From NCBI GenBank assembly GCA_039920165.1, contig JBDSEG010000057.1, positions 1 to 10,095 of the forward strand: a stretch of 10,095 nucleotides of DNA, read 5' to 3'. The stretch is from JBDSEG01 sp039920165 (GTDB taxonomy: Bacteria > Pseudomonadota > Gammaproteobacteria > Burkholderiales > Burkholderiaceae_C). The stretch's first letter is position 1. Every line of letters starts with the position of its first letter. This document shows positions 1-7,629 of the stretch, piece by piece. The notes beneath the pieces were generated by a model. It made no database searches. It had not been told where the DNA came from and was given only the letters and a program-made list of their open reading frames with translations. The position numbers and the translations under genes are program-made.

Positions 1-667
1 CGCGCGCATCCGCTATACGACGAGCCACCCGAACGAATTCACGCAGCGCCTGATCGACGTCTATGCACGCGTGCCGCAGCTCGCGAACCACCTGCACCTG
101 CCGGTGCAGCACGGCAGCGACCGCATCTTGATGGCGATGAAGCGCGGCTATACGGCGATGGAATTCAAGAGCACGGTGCGCAAGCTGCGCGCGGTGCGGC
201 CGGACATCCGGGTGTCGAGCGATTTCATCGTCGGCTTTCCGGGCGAGACCGATGACGATTTCGAACGCACGCTCAAGCTCTTCGACGATGTCGGCTTCGA
301 CTTCAGCTACAGTTTTCTGTACAGCCCGCGTCCCGGCACGCCGGCGGCGTCGCTGCACGACGAGACGCCGCATGCGGTCAAGCTGGCGCGGCTGCACCGG
401 CTGCAGGCGGTGATCGAAGCCAGCGGCCGGCGCATCGGAGAGTCGCTGGTCGGCAGCGTCCAGCAGGTGCTCGTCGAAGGCCCGTCGGCGAAGGATCCGA
501 ACGAGTGGATGGGTCGCACCGAGTGCAACCGCGCGGTCAATTTCAAGGCGGCAGGCAACCCGGTCGGACAGATGCTGCGGCTGCGCATCACCGAGGCCAA
601 CCCGCACTCGCTGCGCGGCGAGACGCTGGCGCACGGCGCGGCCGAGGCCCTGCCAGAGACAGTCTGA
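1..667 (+). CDS. miaB: tRNA-2-methylthio-N6-dimethylallyladenosine synthase MiaB (3' part)
   Basis: MiaB is a cytoplasmic radical-SAM methylthiotransferase that converts i6A37 to ms2i6A37 in tRNAs reading UNN codons. The window begins inside the gene. The frame is open from base 2 and gives 221 visible residues, about half of the usual 440-480. The fragment covers the end of the radical-SAM barrel, with TTSHPNEF, HLHLPVQHGSDRIL, the KRGYT segment and SSDFIVGFPGE, all close to E. coli MiaB. A C-terminal TRAM RNA-binding domain follows at roughly fragment residues 147-213, including GRTECNRAVNF and NPHSLRGE. The N-terminal UPF0004 domain and the CxxxCxxC cluster motif lie upstream and are not seen. 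A GTG at 71 opens a shorter frame but is an internal valine, because homology continues upstream of it. The TGA stop shares its A with the ATG of the next gene. Family identity is secure; MiaB is favoured over RimO or MtaB by the VPQLANHLHLPVQHGSDRIL and IRVSSDFIVGFPGE wording. Confidence 0.96.
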   Translation, partial: ARIRYTTSHPNEFTQRLIDVYARVPQLANHLHLPVQHGSDRILMAMKRGYTAMEFKSTVRKLRAVRPDIRVSSDFIVGFPGETDDDFERTLKLFDDVGFDFSYSFLYSPRPGTPAASLHDETPHAVKLARLHRLQAVIEASGRRIGESLVGSVQQVLVEGPSAKDPNEWMGRTECNRAVNFKAAGNPVGQMLRLRITEANPHSLRGETLAHGAAEALPETV

Positions 668-3600
668 TGACGCAGCCGCCGCCTCCTGCGGGGCGGCTGA
701 TGGCCGCGCTGGCAACCGCGGTGGTCTACGCCGTGCTCGGCTTTGCTGCAGTGAGGCTGGTGGTCCCGCCGGGCTATGCCGCGCCGTTCTACCCGTCGGC
801 TGGCATCGCCGTCGTGGCGGTGCTCGTGGGGGGACGCCGGATGCTGCCCGCGGTGGCGTGCGGTGCGCTGATCGTCAATCTCACGCTCGCGGCGCAGCAT
901 GGCCGAGTCGACCCGGCCGCTTGGGTCATGGCGGTCTCGATCGGCGCCGGTGCCGCCCTGCAGGCGTGGGCGGGTGCCGTTCTTGTGCGGCGCTTCGTGC
1001 GCCAGCCGCTGGCACTTAGCGAGGCGCGCGATATCGCGCTCTTCTTCCTGCTGACGGCGCCGGTCGCCTGCCTCGTCAATGCGAGTCTGGGCACGCTCAC
1101 GCTGGGCCTGGGCGGCTTTGTCGCGCGCGCCGACCTGCCGTTCAACTGGCTCACCTGGTGGGCCGGCGATGCGCTGGGCACGCTGGTCGCCGCACCGGTG
1201 GCGCTTGCGCTGGTCGGGCGACCGAAGTCGCAGTGGGTGCCTCGCCGCGTCACCGTCGGGCTGCCGCTGGTCATGGTGACGGCGCTCATCGTGCTCGGCA
1301 TCCTGCAGCTTGCGCGCTGGGACGACGAGCGGCTGCGCATGGGGTTCGAGAGCGACGCCGCGATCGTCTCGGCGTCGCTCGCCAACCAGCTGCTGGAACC
1401 GGTGCATGCGCTGGAGGCGTTGCGCGGCGTCGCCACGGTGTCGCCGCGTTTGACGCGGGCGCAGGTTCAAGCGGCCGCCGCGCCGTGGCTGCGCTCGGGC
1501 ACCCTGCATGCGATGGGGTGGAGCGTGAAAGTCGCGCGCGATCAGTTTTCGGCGCTCGAAGCCTCGGCGCGCGCGGAGGGGTACGACGGCTTCCGCGTCT
1601 TCGAGCGCGCGGATCTGGCGAACGGATCGCTCACGCCACCCGCAACCGCGCTGGTGGTGCGGTATATCGAGCCACCGCGCGGCAACGAGGGCGCGCTTGG
1701 CGTCGACTCGGCCTCGGTGGCCGTTGCGCGAGCCGCCATCGAGGCCTCCACGACGAGCGGTCAGCCGGCCGTCTCCAAGCCCTTCGTGCTCGCCCAGCAG
1801 GGCCGCACCGGCCCGCTGACCGGGGTGGTCTTCTACCAGGCGGTGTACGACGCGGAGCAGCCGGCCGGAGCGGCGCAGCGGCGCGCCGGCCTGCGCGGGG
1901 TCGCCTTCGTCACGATCGTCCTGGACTCGATGCTCGACGTCGTGCTGCGTCCCCTGCCGCCGCACCTGCACGTCTGCGTGGTCGATACCACCGTGCCGGA
2001 CGATCCTGCGCAACTGGGCGGCCAGGCCGGCTGCAAGAGGGGCGCCGGGCGTTTCGAGCACGCGCGCGCCGTGGCCCTGGCCGGGCGTGAGTGGACCGTG
2101 CGCGTCTTTGCCGACCCGGCCGAGCTTCCCGACTCGCGCCGGGTCGACACCTGGCTGTATTCGGGCATCGGCCTGATCGCCGCGGCGATGCTCGGTGCGC
2201 TCTTGCTTATCGTTTCCGCGCGGACCCAGCGTATCGAGGTTGCCGTGAGCGAGCGCACTGCCGATCTGCAGGCGGAAGTGGCCGAGCGCGAACTCGCGCA
2301 GGGCGCGATGCGCGAGAGCGAGCAGCGCTTCCGCAATATCTTCAACACGGTACCGATCGGCGTGGTCTATACCGACCTGGAGGGCAATGTCGAGCGCGCA
2401 AATCCGCAATTCCTGCAGCTTCTGAACTGCACAGAAGAAGAGTTGCGCACCATGCGCGCGGCGGACTATATGCACCACGAAGATTTCGCCGAAGCGGCCA
2501 AACTGACCGGCGAACTGCTCGCCGGGCGGCTGTCGACCTATCGCCAGCATTGCCGATACCTCACCCGCGACGGCCGCACGGTCCTCGCGCGGGCCACGGT
2601 CTCGGTGCTGCGCGATGCGCAGGGCGAACCGCAGCGCATCGTGCGGGTGATGGAAGATGTAACCGAACAGCTGCGCCGGCAGGACGCCGAACAAGCGCGC
2701 GATGTCGCCGAAGCGGCGAACCAGGCGAAGAGCGAATTCCTGTCCCGCATGAGCCACGAACTGCGGACCCCGCTGAACGCCATGCTCGGCTTTGCTCAGC
2801 TGCTCGAAATGGATCGGCGCAGCCCGCTCGCGCCGCACCAGAAGCAGTGGATCGAGCAGGTGCAGCGCGCCGGCTGGCATCTGCTGGAGATGATCAACGA
2901 CGTGCTCGATCTGTCGCGCATCGAGTCGGGCAATCTGCGGCTGCAAAACGAACCGCTGAACCTGTCCGAGCTGGTCGATGCGGCGCTCGCGATGATCGTC
3001 GCGAGCGCCGAACAGCGCGGCATCCTGCTGCGGGTGGAGCTTGCGCCGGGCACCTCGACCGTGCTCGGCGATGCGACCCGCATCAAGCAGATCCTTATCA
3101 ACCTCCTGAGCAACGCCGTCAAGTACAACCACGAGCAGGGCCAGATCCACATCACGAGCCGGCTGCGCGGCGCCGACTTGGTCGATATCGTCGTCAGCGA
3201 TACCGGGCTGGGAATGACGCCCGACCAGCTCACGGACCTGTTCCAGCCATTCAACCGGCTCGGCCGCGAGCGTTCGGCGCTCGAGGGCACCGGGATCGGG
3301 CTGGTCGTCAGCCTGCGCCTGGCGGAACTGATGGGCGGCTCGCTCGAAGCCCGCAGCCAGCCGGGCGAAGGCTCGTGGTTCACCCTCAGCCTGCCTTGCG
3401 TGATCGACCCCGACACGGTGCGGTCCGATCTGGACGCGCTAGCGCCGCCCGCCGCGCGCTACCACCGGCGCAGCGTGCTGTACGTCGAGGACAACGAGAC
3501 CAACGTCGAGGTCATGCGCGGCGTGCTGGCGCAGCGCCCGCAGATCGTGCTCGAGGTCTCGATGAACGGACTCGATGCGCTCGCGGCGGTTCGCCAGCGC

Positions 3601-3852
3601 CGGCCCGACCTGATCCTGCTCGACATGCACCTGCCCGATATCAGCGGGCTCGAACTGCTGCGCCATCTGAAGTCGAACGCAGAGACCAGCGACATCCCGA
3701 TCGTCGTCGTATCGGCCGATGCGCTCGGCGACCAGGTCGACGAAGCGATCGAGGCCGGCGCCACGGGGTATGTCACCAAACCGGTGAACGTCGGGGAACT
3801 CCTGGCCGCCGTCGATGGTCTTCTGGGTTCGATCACATCCCGGTACGGGTAG
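667..3852 (+). CDS. Membrane hybrid sensor histidine kinase, MASE1-CHASE-PAS-HisKA-HATPase-REC
   Basis: The protein has 1061 residues and is predicted to sit in the inner membrane. A MASE1-type multi-helix sensor spans about residues 10-190, with FYPSAG at 41-46 and the typical WWAGDALG at 164-171. A further helix (about 195-213) leads into a periplasmic CHASE-like ligand-binding region (about 225-480), closed by a helix at 496-518. A short charged, probably coiled-coil linker precedes one PAS/PAC domain (about 550-670). The kinase core has the phosphoacceptor His697 in SHELRTPLN, an N-box around Asn816 (LLSNAVKYN), DTGLGM at 845-850 and GTGIG at 874-878. A C-terminal receiver (about 937-1055) has Glu941/Asp942, phosphoacceptor Asp986, Ser1016 and Lys1038, so all catalytic residues are present. 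The start at 667 is chosen because its ATG overlaps the miaB stop; longer upstream frames only re-read miaB out of phase. The signal, partner histidine phosphotransferase and output are unknown. A role in stress or respiration control is only suggested by the rpoH and cta neighbours. Confidence 0.93.
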   Translation: MTQPPPPAGRLMAALATAVVYAVLGFAAVRLVVPPGYAAPFYPSAGIAVVAVLVGGRRMLPAVACGALIVNLTLAAQHGRVDPAAWVMAVSIGAGAALQAWAGAVLVRRFVRQPLALSEARDIALFFLLTAPVACLVNASLGTLTLGLGGFVARADLPFNWLTWWAGDALGTLVAAPVALALVGRPKSQWVPRRVTVGLPLVMVTALIVLGILQLARWDDERLRMGFESDAAIVSASLANQLLEPVHALEALRGVATVSPRLTRAQVQAAAAPWLRSGTLHAMGWSVKVARDQFSALEASARAEGYDGFRVFERADLANGSLTPPATALVVRYIEPPRGNEGALGVDSASVAVARAAIEASTTSGQPAVSKPFVLAQQGRTGPLTGVVFYQAVYDAEQPAGAAQRRAGLRGVAFVTIVLDSMLDVVLRPLPPHLHVCVVDTTVPDDPAQLGGQAGCKRGAGRFEHARAVALAGREWTVRVFADPAELPDSRRVDTWLYSGIGLIAAAMLGALLLIVSARTQRIEVAVSERTADLQAEVAERELAQGAMRESEQRFRNIFNTVPIGVVYTDLEGNVERANPQFLQLLNCTEEELRTMRAADYMHHEDFAEAAKLTGELLAGRLSTYRQHCRYLTRDGRTVLARATVSVLRDAQGEPQRIVRVMEDVTEQLRRQDAEQARDVAEAANQAKSEFLSRMSHELRTPLNAMLGFAQLLEMDRRSPLAPHQKQWIEQVQRAGWHLLEMINDVLDLSRIESGNLRLQNEPLNLSELVDAALAMIVASAEQRGILLRVELAPGTSTVLGDATRIKQILINLLSNAVKYNHEQGQIHITSRLRGADLVDIVVSDTGLGMTPDQLTDLFQPFNRLGRERSALEGTGIGLVVSLRLAELMGGSLEARSQPGEGSWFTLSLPCVIDPDTVRSDLDALAPPAARYHRRSVLYVEDNETNVEVMRGVLAQRPQIVLEVSMNGLDALAAVRQRRPDLILLDMHLPDISGLELLRHLKSNAETSDIPIVVVSADALGDQVDEAIEAGATGYVTKPVNVGELLAAVDGLLGSITSRYG

Positions 3853-3885
3853 CAGACGCCTTCCGGCCGGGCACTTCGGCGCCTC

Positions 3886-3912
3886 TTAGCACTCGCTTCC
3901 GACGAGTGCTAA
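3886..3912. promoter_or_regulatory. CIRCE operator (HrcA binding site) upstream of rpoH
   Basis: A perfect inverted repeat, TTAGCACTC (3886-3894), a 9-base spacer (3895-3903) and GAGTGCTAA (3904-3912), matches the CIRCE consensus exactly in both arms and in spacer length. CIRCE is the operator of the heat-shock repressor HrcA, whose DNA binding is supported by GroEL. Here it ends 42 bp before the rpoH ATG and overlaps the likely promoter, which is suited to simple steric repression. The hrcA gene itself is not in this window. Confidence 0.95.
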
Positions 3913-3915
3913 TAT
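3886..3915 (+). promoter_or_regulatory. Candidate sigma-70 promoter of rpoH
   Basis: TTAGCA (3886-3891, 4 of 6 matches to TTGACA) and TAATAT (3910-3915) are 18 bp apart, which would start transcription near 3922 and give a leader of about 33 nt. TATAAA at 3913-3918 is an alternative -10 box in the same AT-rich patch. Both would be covered or flanked by the CIRCE repeat. This is inferred from sequence only; additional upstream promoters inside the kinase gene are possible. Confidence 0.55.
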
Positions 3916-3954
3916 AAACGGAACAAAAGGGTTTCCCCTGAGTCTGAACCGTCC

Positions 3955-4878
3955 ATGAGCACCTCCCCCACCCTTGCTTTGAGCGTCCGCGACCCGTGGG
4001 CGATGGTGCCGTCGCTCGGCAATCTGGACGCGTATATCTCCACCGCGAACCGGATCCCCCTGCTCGCGCGCGACGACGAAATCGAGAGCGCCCGGCGCCT
4101 GCGCGACCACGGCGACCTCGAAGCCGCCGGCCGGCTGGTGCTGTCGCATCTGCGTCTGGTGGTGTCGATCTCGCGCCAGTATCTGGGCTACGGCTTGCCG
4201 CACGGCGACCTGATCCAGGAAGGCAATATCGGCCTCATGAAAGCCGTCAAGCGCTTCGACCCCGAGCAGGGCGTGCGCCTTGTGAGCTATGCGATGCACT
4301 GGATCAAGGCCGAGATTCATGAGTACATCCTGAAGAACTGGCGCATGGTCAAGCTCGCGACGACCAAGGCGCAGCGCAAGCTCTTCTTCAACCTGCGCTC
4401 GATGAAGCAGAGCCTGAAGTCTTCGTCTGCCGACGCGGATACCCACCGCGGCAGCCTGACCCAGGGCGAGGTCGATACGATGGCGCGCAAGCTCGGCGTC
4501 AAACGCGAGGAAGTCCTCGAGATGGAGACCCGGCTGTCCGGCGGCGATGTGGCGCTCGAGCCGTTGAACGACGACAGCGAGGAATCGTTCGCTCCGATCG
4601 CCTACCTCGCCGACGAATCGAGTGAGCCGAGCCAGGTGCTGGAAGCCCGCAACCGCGACTGGCTGGCCGGCGACGGCATCGCACTTGCGCTCGACGCGCT
4701 CGACGCGCGCAGCCGGCGGATCGTCGAGGAGCGCTGGCTCAAGGTCAACGACGACAGCTCGGGCGGCATGACGCTGCACGACCTGGCCGGCGAGTACGGT
4801 GTGAGCGCCGAACGCATCCGCCAGATCGAAGTGGCGGCGATGAAGAAGATGCGCAAGGCGCTGGCCGAAAGCGTCTGA
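3955..4878 (+). CDS. rpoH: RNA polymerase heat-shock sigma factor sigma-32 (RpoH)
   Basis: RpoH directs RNA polymerase to heat-shock promoters (chaperones, proteases). The protein has 307 residues, slightly longer than the roughly 285 of E. coli. It shows the group-3 sigma-70 layout: region 1.2 starting near NLDAYISTANRIPLL, region 2 with GDLIQEGNIGLMKAVKRFDP and the region 2.4 stretch ending VKLATTKAQRK, and the RpoH-specific box QRKLFFNLR at residues 140-148. Region 4.2 is a C-terminal helix-turn-helix from about 272 to 303 (LHDLAGEYGVSAERIRQIE). The RpoH box and the HWIKAEIHEYILKNWRMVK segment separate it from RpoD and RpoS. The start at 3955 gives a 16-residue N-terminal extension before the next Met (4003). 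Neither start has a clear Shine-Dalgarno, so the start is fairly but not fully certain. A perfect CIRCE repeat lies upstream. It converges with the SCO gene, leaving 26 bp between the stop codons. Confidence 0.96.
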   Translation: MSTSPTLALSVRDPWAMVPSLGNLDAYISTANRIPLLARDDEIESARRLRDHGDLEAAGRLVLSHLRLVVSISRQYLGYGLPHGDLIQEGNIGLMKAVKRFDPEQGVRLVSYAMHWIKAEIHEYILKNWRMVKLATTKAQRKLFFNLRSMKQSLKSSSADADTHRGSLTQGEVDTMARKLGVKREEVLEMETRLSGGDVALEPLNDDSEESFAPIAYLADESSEPSQVLEARNRDWLAGDGIALALDALDARSRRIVEERWLKVNDDSSGGMTLHDLAGEYGVSAERIRQIEVAAMKKMRKALAESV

Positions 4879-4904
4879 TTCGTCGCACGGCTCGCCCGCC
4901 GGTT

Positions 4905-5519
4905 TCAGCCAGCCGCGAGCAGCGCCTTCAGGTCGGCGGCGAGCGCGGGCGCGCCACCACCATAGCGAACGAACAGGCGCACCCGCCCGGACCGGTCGAA
5001 TACATACGACCCGGCGGTGTGGTCGACGCTGTAGCCCTGGGTCTTGCCCGGTTCGCGGGCGAAGAAGACCTTGAATTCCTTCGCCGTCGCGGTCGTCTGT
5101 TCGGGGCTGCCGCGCAGCGCGACGAAGCTCGGATCGAAGCTTTCGACATACGCCTTGAGCAGCGCTGGCGTATCGCGTTGCGGATCGACGGTGATGAATA
5201 CGACCTGCAGCGCATCCCCCTCGGCGCCGAGTTGCTTCTTCACCTGCGCCAGTTCGGCGAGCGTGCTCGGGCAGACGTCGGGGCACTGCGTATAGCCGAA
5301 GAAGACGAGCGTCACCTTGCCCTTGAAATCGGCCAATGTGCGGACCACGCCGTTCTGGTCGGGCAACTCGAAACGGCGGGCATATTCGGCGCCCGTGATA
5401 TCGATCCCGTTGAAGCTGCGCACGCTCGCCGGCCCGAACCGGTCGCATCCGCCCAATCCCAGAGCAAGCCCGAAGGCAGCGGCCAGCAACGTGCGTCGAC
5501 GCGGATGGTGCAGCAGCAT
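4905..5519 (-). CDS. senC: SCO1/SenC-type copper chaperone for cytochrome c oxidase, lipoprotein
   Basis: SCO proteins are membrane-anchored thioredoxin-fold chaperones that help load copper into the CuA site of oxidase subunit II. The 204-residue protein starts at 5519, where its ATG overlaps the ctaB stop (TGATG). A longer frame to 5636 exists but would add 39 residues antisense-like and out of phase inside ctaB, ahead of the signal peptide. Residues 1-24 form a lipoprotein signal with Arg-rich start, hydrophobic core and lipobox LGGC, giving lipid-modified Cys25. The copper site is complete: CX3C at Cys79 and Cys83 in FFGYTQCPDVCP, and His167 in SVDHTAGSYVFD. The VFITVDPQRDTP motif at 107-118 is also typical. 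The only nearby GGAG (complement of 5534-5537) is 14 nt from the ATG, so translation is probably coupled to ctaB. It is the last gene of the operon, facing rpoH. Confidence 0.94.
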   Translation of the reverse strand: MLLHHPRRRTLLAAAFGLALGLGGCDRFGPASVRSFNGIDITGAEYARRFELPDQNGVVRTLADFKGKVTLVFFGYTQCPDVCPSTLAELAQVKKQLGAEGDALQVVFITVDPQRDTPALLKAYVESFDPSFVALRGSPEQTTATAKEFKVFFAREPGKTQGYSVDHTAGSYVFDRSGRVRLFVRYGGGAPALAADLKALLAAG

Positions 5520-6469
5520 CACCACGTCAGCAACTCCAGGTAGTGGTCGACCAGCATCGCTGCGAACAGCGCCGACAGGTGGATCAGCGAGAAGCGGAAG
5601 GTCTTGCGCGCGAGGGCGTCGGAGTAGTGGCGCCACAGGGCGAAGGCATGACCGGTAAAGCCCGCCCCGAGCAACACGGCCGCTGCGAGGTACGCCGGCC
5701 CGCTCATTCCGTAGATGAAGGGCAGCAGCGTGGCCGCGAACAGCACCAGCGTGTACAGCAGCACGTGCAGCCGCGTGAATTCATTGCCGTGAGTGACCGG
5801 CAGCATCGGCAGCCCGGCGCGCCGGTAGTCCTCGGCCCGGTACAGGGCCAGCGCCCAAAAATGCGGCGGTGTCCACAGAAAGATGATCAGGCACATCATC
5901 AGCGCCTCGGGTCCGACCTCGCCGCGCATCGCGGCCCAGCCGAGCACCGGCGGCATCGCACCCGATGCGCCGCCGATCACGATGTTCTGCGGGGTCAGCG
6001 GCTTGAGCACCACCGTATAGACGACCGCATAGCCGACAAAGGTGGCGAAGGTGAGCCACATCGTCAGCGGGTTCACGAAGGCGTACAGGAGTGCGCTGCC
6101 GGTCACGCCGAGCACCGCCGAAAAGGTGAGGGTCTGGCGGTTCGTGAGATGACCGCGCGCGGTCGGCCGCCACGCGGTGCGCGCCATCTTGGCGTCCAGG
6201 CGCTGCTCGACGATGCAGTTGAACGCCGCGGCGGCGGACGCCACCAGCCAGATGCCCACGGTGGCCGCTATGGCAGTCGGCCAATCGGGCAGCCGCGGCA
6301 CCGCGAGCAGCATGCCGATGACGGCGCAGAAGACGATCAGCTGCACCACCCGCGGTTTGGTCAGCGAATGGAACTGGCGCAGCCGGGAGGGCAGCGAGGT
6401 GGTGACGGCGAGAGGTTCGGCGCTAGGCCGGGCGAGGGATTCGGACATGGTGCGGGGAAGCGCCGTCAT
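5519..6469 (-). CDS. ctaB: Protoheme IX farnesyltransferase (heme O synthase, CtaB/CyoE)
   Basis: This polytopic inner-membrane UbiA-family prenyltransferase attaches farnesyl to the 2-vinyl group of heme B to give heme O, the substrate of CtaA. The 316-residue length is usual for the family. The first conserved motif reads N84-CIV-E88-QRL-D92-AKM-ARTAWRP; the second is LKPLTPQNIVIGGASGAMPP at 155-174; a third, EDYRRAGLPMLP, lies further on. About eight to nine membrane helices are evident. The first motif has Glu88 where many CyoE proteins have Asp; betaproteobacterial homologues I recall also carry Glu, so activity is expected. The ATG at 6469 lies one base after the ctaA stop (TAG-A-ATG); Met8 at 6448 is a possible alternative start, and neither has a strong ribosome site. 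Its stop overlaps the SCO start. Position and coupling fit a heme A assembly operon. Confidence 0.96.
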   Translation of the reverse strand: MTALPRTMSESLARPSAEPLAVTTSLPSRLRQFHSLTKPRVVQLIVFCAVIGMLLAVPRLPDWPTAIAATVGIWLVASAAAAFNCIVEQRLDAKMARTAWRPTARGHLTNRQTLTFSAVLGVTGSALLYAFVNPLTMWLTFATFVGYAVVYTVVLKPLTPQNIVIGGASGAMPPVLGWAAMRGEVGPEALMMCLIIFLWTPPHFWALALYRAEDYRRAGLPMLPVTHGNEFTRLHVLLYTLVLFAATLLPFIYGMSGPAYLAAAVLLGAGFTGHAFALWRHYSDALARKTFRFSLIHLSALFAAMLVDHYLELLTW

Positions 6470-6470
6470 T

Positions 6471-7628
6471 CTACGAAGCGGTGCCGATGCGCCCGAAGCG
6501 CCCGTCCACGGCAGATGCAGATTCAGGCACCGCCTGCGACCGAACGAGCAGCCGCGTCAGCCCGACGACCCAACCGGCCGCGCCGGCGGTATGGGCCAGT
6601 GCCGCAGCCAGCGGCCAGTCGAACAGCACGTTGAGCATGCCGGTGCCAAGCTGACAGGCCGCCGCGGCGACGACGGCCCCGGCCCAGCGACGCGCCCCGC
6701 CGCCCATCGCGTTCAGGCGCCACGCGAGCCCGGCCATCGACAGCAGGAGGACGGCCGCTACGATGCGGTGGGCCTGCTGGATCGCCACCAGCGCCTCGAA
6801 GCGCAGCGGCGCACCGCCGGGGCCGGAGCCCAGTTCACGCAGGATCGAGAAGCCGCCGGCGAAATCCATCGCCGGCCACCATTGCCCCTGGCACAGCGGA
6901 AAGCCGGCGCAGGCGAGCACCGCATAGTTCGTGCTGACCCAGCCGCCGAGCGCCACCTGCAGCAGCGTCAGCGCGGCGATCCCCCACAGCCCACGGCGCA
7001 GCGCGGGCGATACCGCCAGCGGCGGCGCACGATCCTGGCGCCCCGCTTGCAGGCTCAACAGCACCAGCAGCCCGAGCCCGCCCAGCAGATGAAGCGTAAC
7101 GATCGCCGGATAGAGTTTCATCGTCACCGTGAGTGCCCCGAACGCACCCTGCGCCAGCACCCACGCCAGCGTGGCGGTCGGCCACCACGGCGAGACCTGG
7201 ACCGGCCCGGCCCGCGCGGCGCGGCTCCAGCTCGTCACCGCCAGCACCGTGATCAGCACGCCCACCGCGGTCGCGAAATAGCGGTGGGTCATCTCGATCC
7301 ACGCCTTCGCATGCGTCACCGGACCGAAGGGCGCCGCATGCTGGGCCGCATCGATATCGCTGCGTGCGCCGACCGGGCTGGCATTGCCGTAGCAGCCGGG
7401 CCAGTCCGGGCAGCCCAGGCCCGAATCGCTCAGCCGCGTGAAGGCCCCGAACAGCACCAGGTCGAAGGTCAGGAACAGCACCAGCAGCGTGAGCCCACGG
7501 CGGCGCGCGGCCGGGTCGGCACCGCGCTGGCGCAGCCACAACCAGGCAAGCGGTCCGAGCGCGAGCAACCCGCCGAGCAACGCGATGCGCAGCAGCGGCG
7601 CCAGATCGACGGCGGATGCAGCGGCCAT
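6471..7628 (-). CDS. ctaA: Heme A synthase (CtaA/Cox15)
   Basis: CtaA oxidises the C8 methyl group of heme O to a formyl group, giving heme A for aa3-type oxidase. The 385-residue protein has eight predicted membrane helices in two homologous halves. Family motifs include FGAFTRLSDSGLGCPDWPGC, EMTHRYFA, TLHLLGG, GGWVSTNYA and QQAHRI. Four histidines, His115, His180, His287 and His346, occupy the expected heme-ligand positions, and Glu112 is the conserved acidic residue before the first. Two cysteine pairs, Cys73/Cys79 and Cys240/Cys246, sit in the first and third outer loops, matching the pairs known in Bacillus CtaA. The ATG at 7628 lies one base after the preceding stop and has AGGG (complement of 7636-7639) 7 nt upstream, a good ribosome site that supports this start. 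It is followed at once by ctaB. The last 20 or so residues are hydrophilic and look non-conserved. Confidence 0.96.
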   Translation of the reverse strand: MAAASAVDLAPLLRIALLGGLLALGPLAWLWLRQRGADPAARRRGLTLLVLFLTFDLVLFGAFTRLSDSGLGCPDWPGCYGNASPVGARSDIDAAQHAAPFGPVTHAKAWIEMTHRYFATAVGVLITVLAVTSWSRAARAGPVQVSPWWPTATLAWVLAQGAFGALTVTMKLYPAIVTLHLLGGLGLLVLLSLQAGRQDRAPPLAVSPALRRGLWGIAALTLLQVALGGWVSTNYAVLACAGFPLCQGQWWPAMDFAGGFSILRELGSGPGGAPLRFEALVAIQQAHRIVAAVLLLSMAGLAWRLNAMGGGARRWAGAVVAAAACQLGTGMLNVLFDWPLAAALAHTAGAAGWVVGLTRLLVRSQAVPESASAVDGRFGRIGTAS

Positions 7629-7629
7629 T

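Noticed and set aside
307..3150. A 947-codon open frame on the minus strand, antisense to miaB and the kinase
   Set aside because: It is rich in Arg, His, Gln and Ala with no domain signature, and lies opposite two genes with complete family motifs. It is a by-product of the GC-rich third positions of the real genes.
3857..3883. Possible terminator after the histidine kinase (GCCG 3866-3869 with CGGC 3877-3880)
   Set aside because: It has a 4-bp stem, no T-run, and GC-rich surroundings where such pairs arise by chance.
3918..3954. Possible RNA thermometer in the rpoH leader (ACGG/CCGT and AGGG/CCCT pairings)
   Set aside because: The stems are only 4 bp, the outer one begins at or before the predicted transcript start, and the AGGG is too far (23 nt) from the ATG to be a ribosome site. 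The evidence is too thin.
4888..4920. Possible bidirectional terminator between rpoH and SCO
   Set aside because: The best stems are 4-5 bp (CGGC/GCCG, GCTCG/CGAGC with a long loop) and lack T-runs on both strands.
5520..5636. A 39-residue N-terminal extension of the SCO protein
   Set aside because: It would re-read ctaB out of phase and place non-hydrophobic sequence before an intact lipoprotein signal; the stop-start overlap at 5519 explains the start better.
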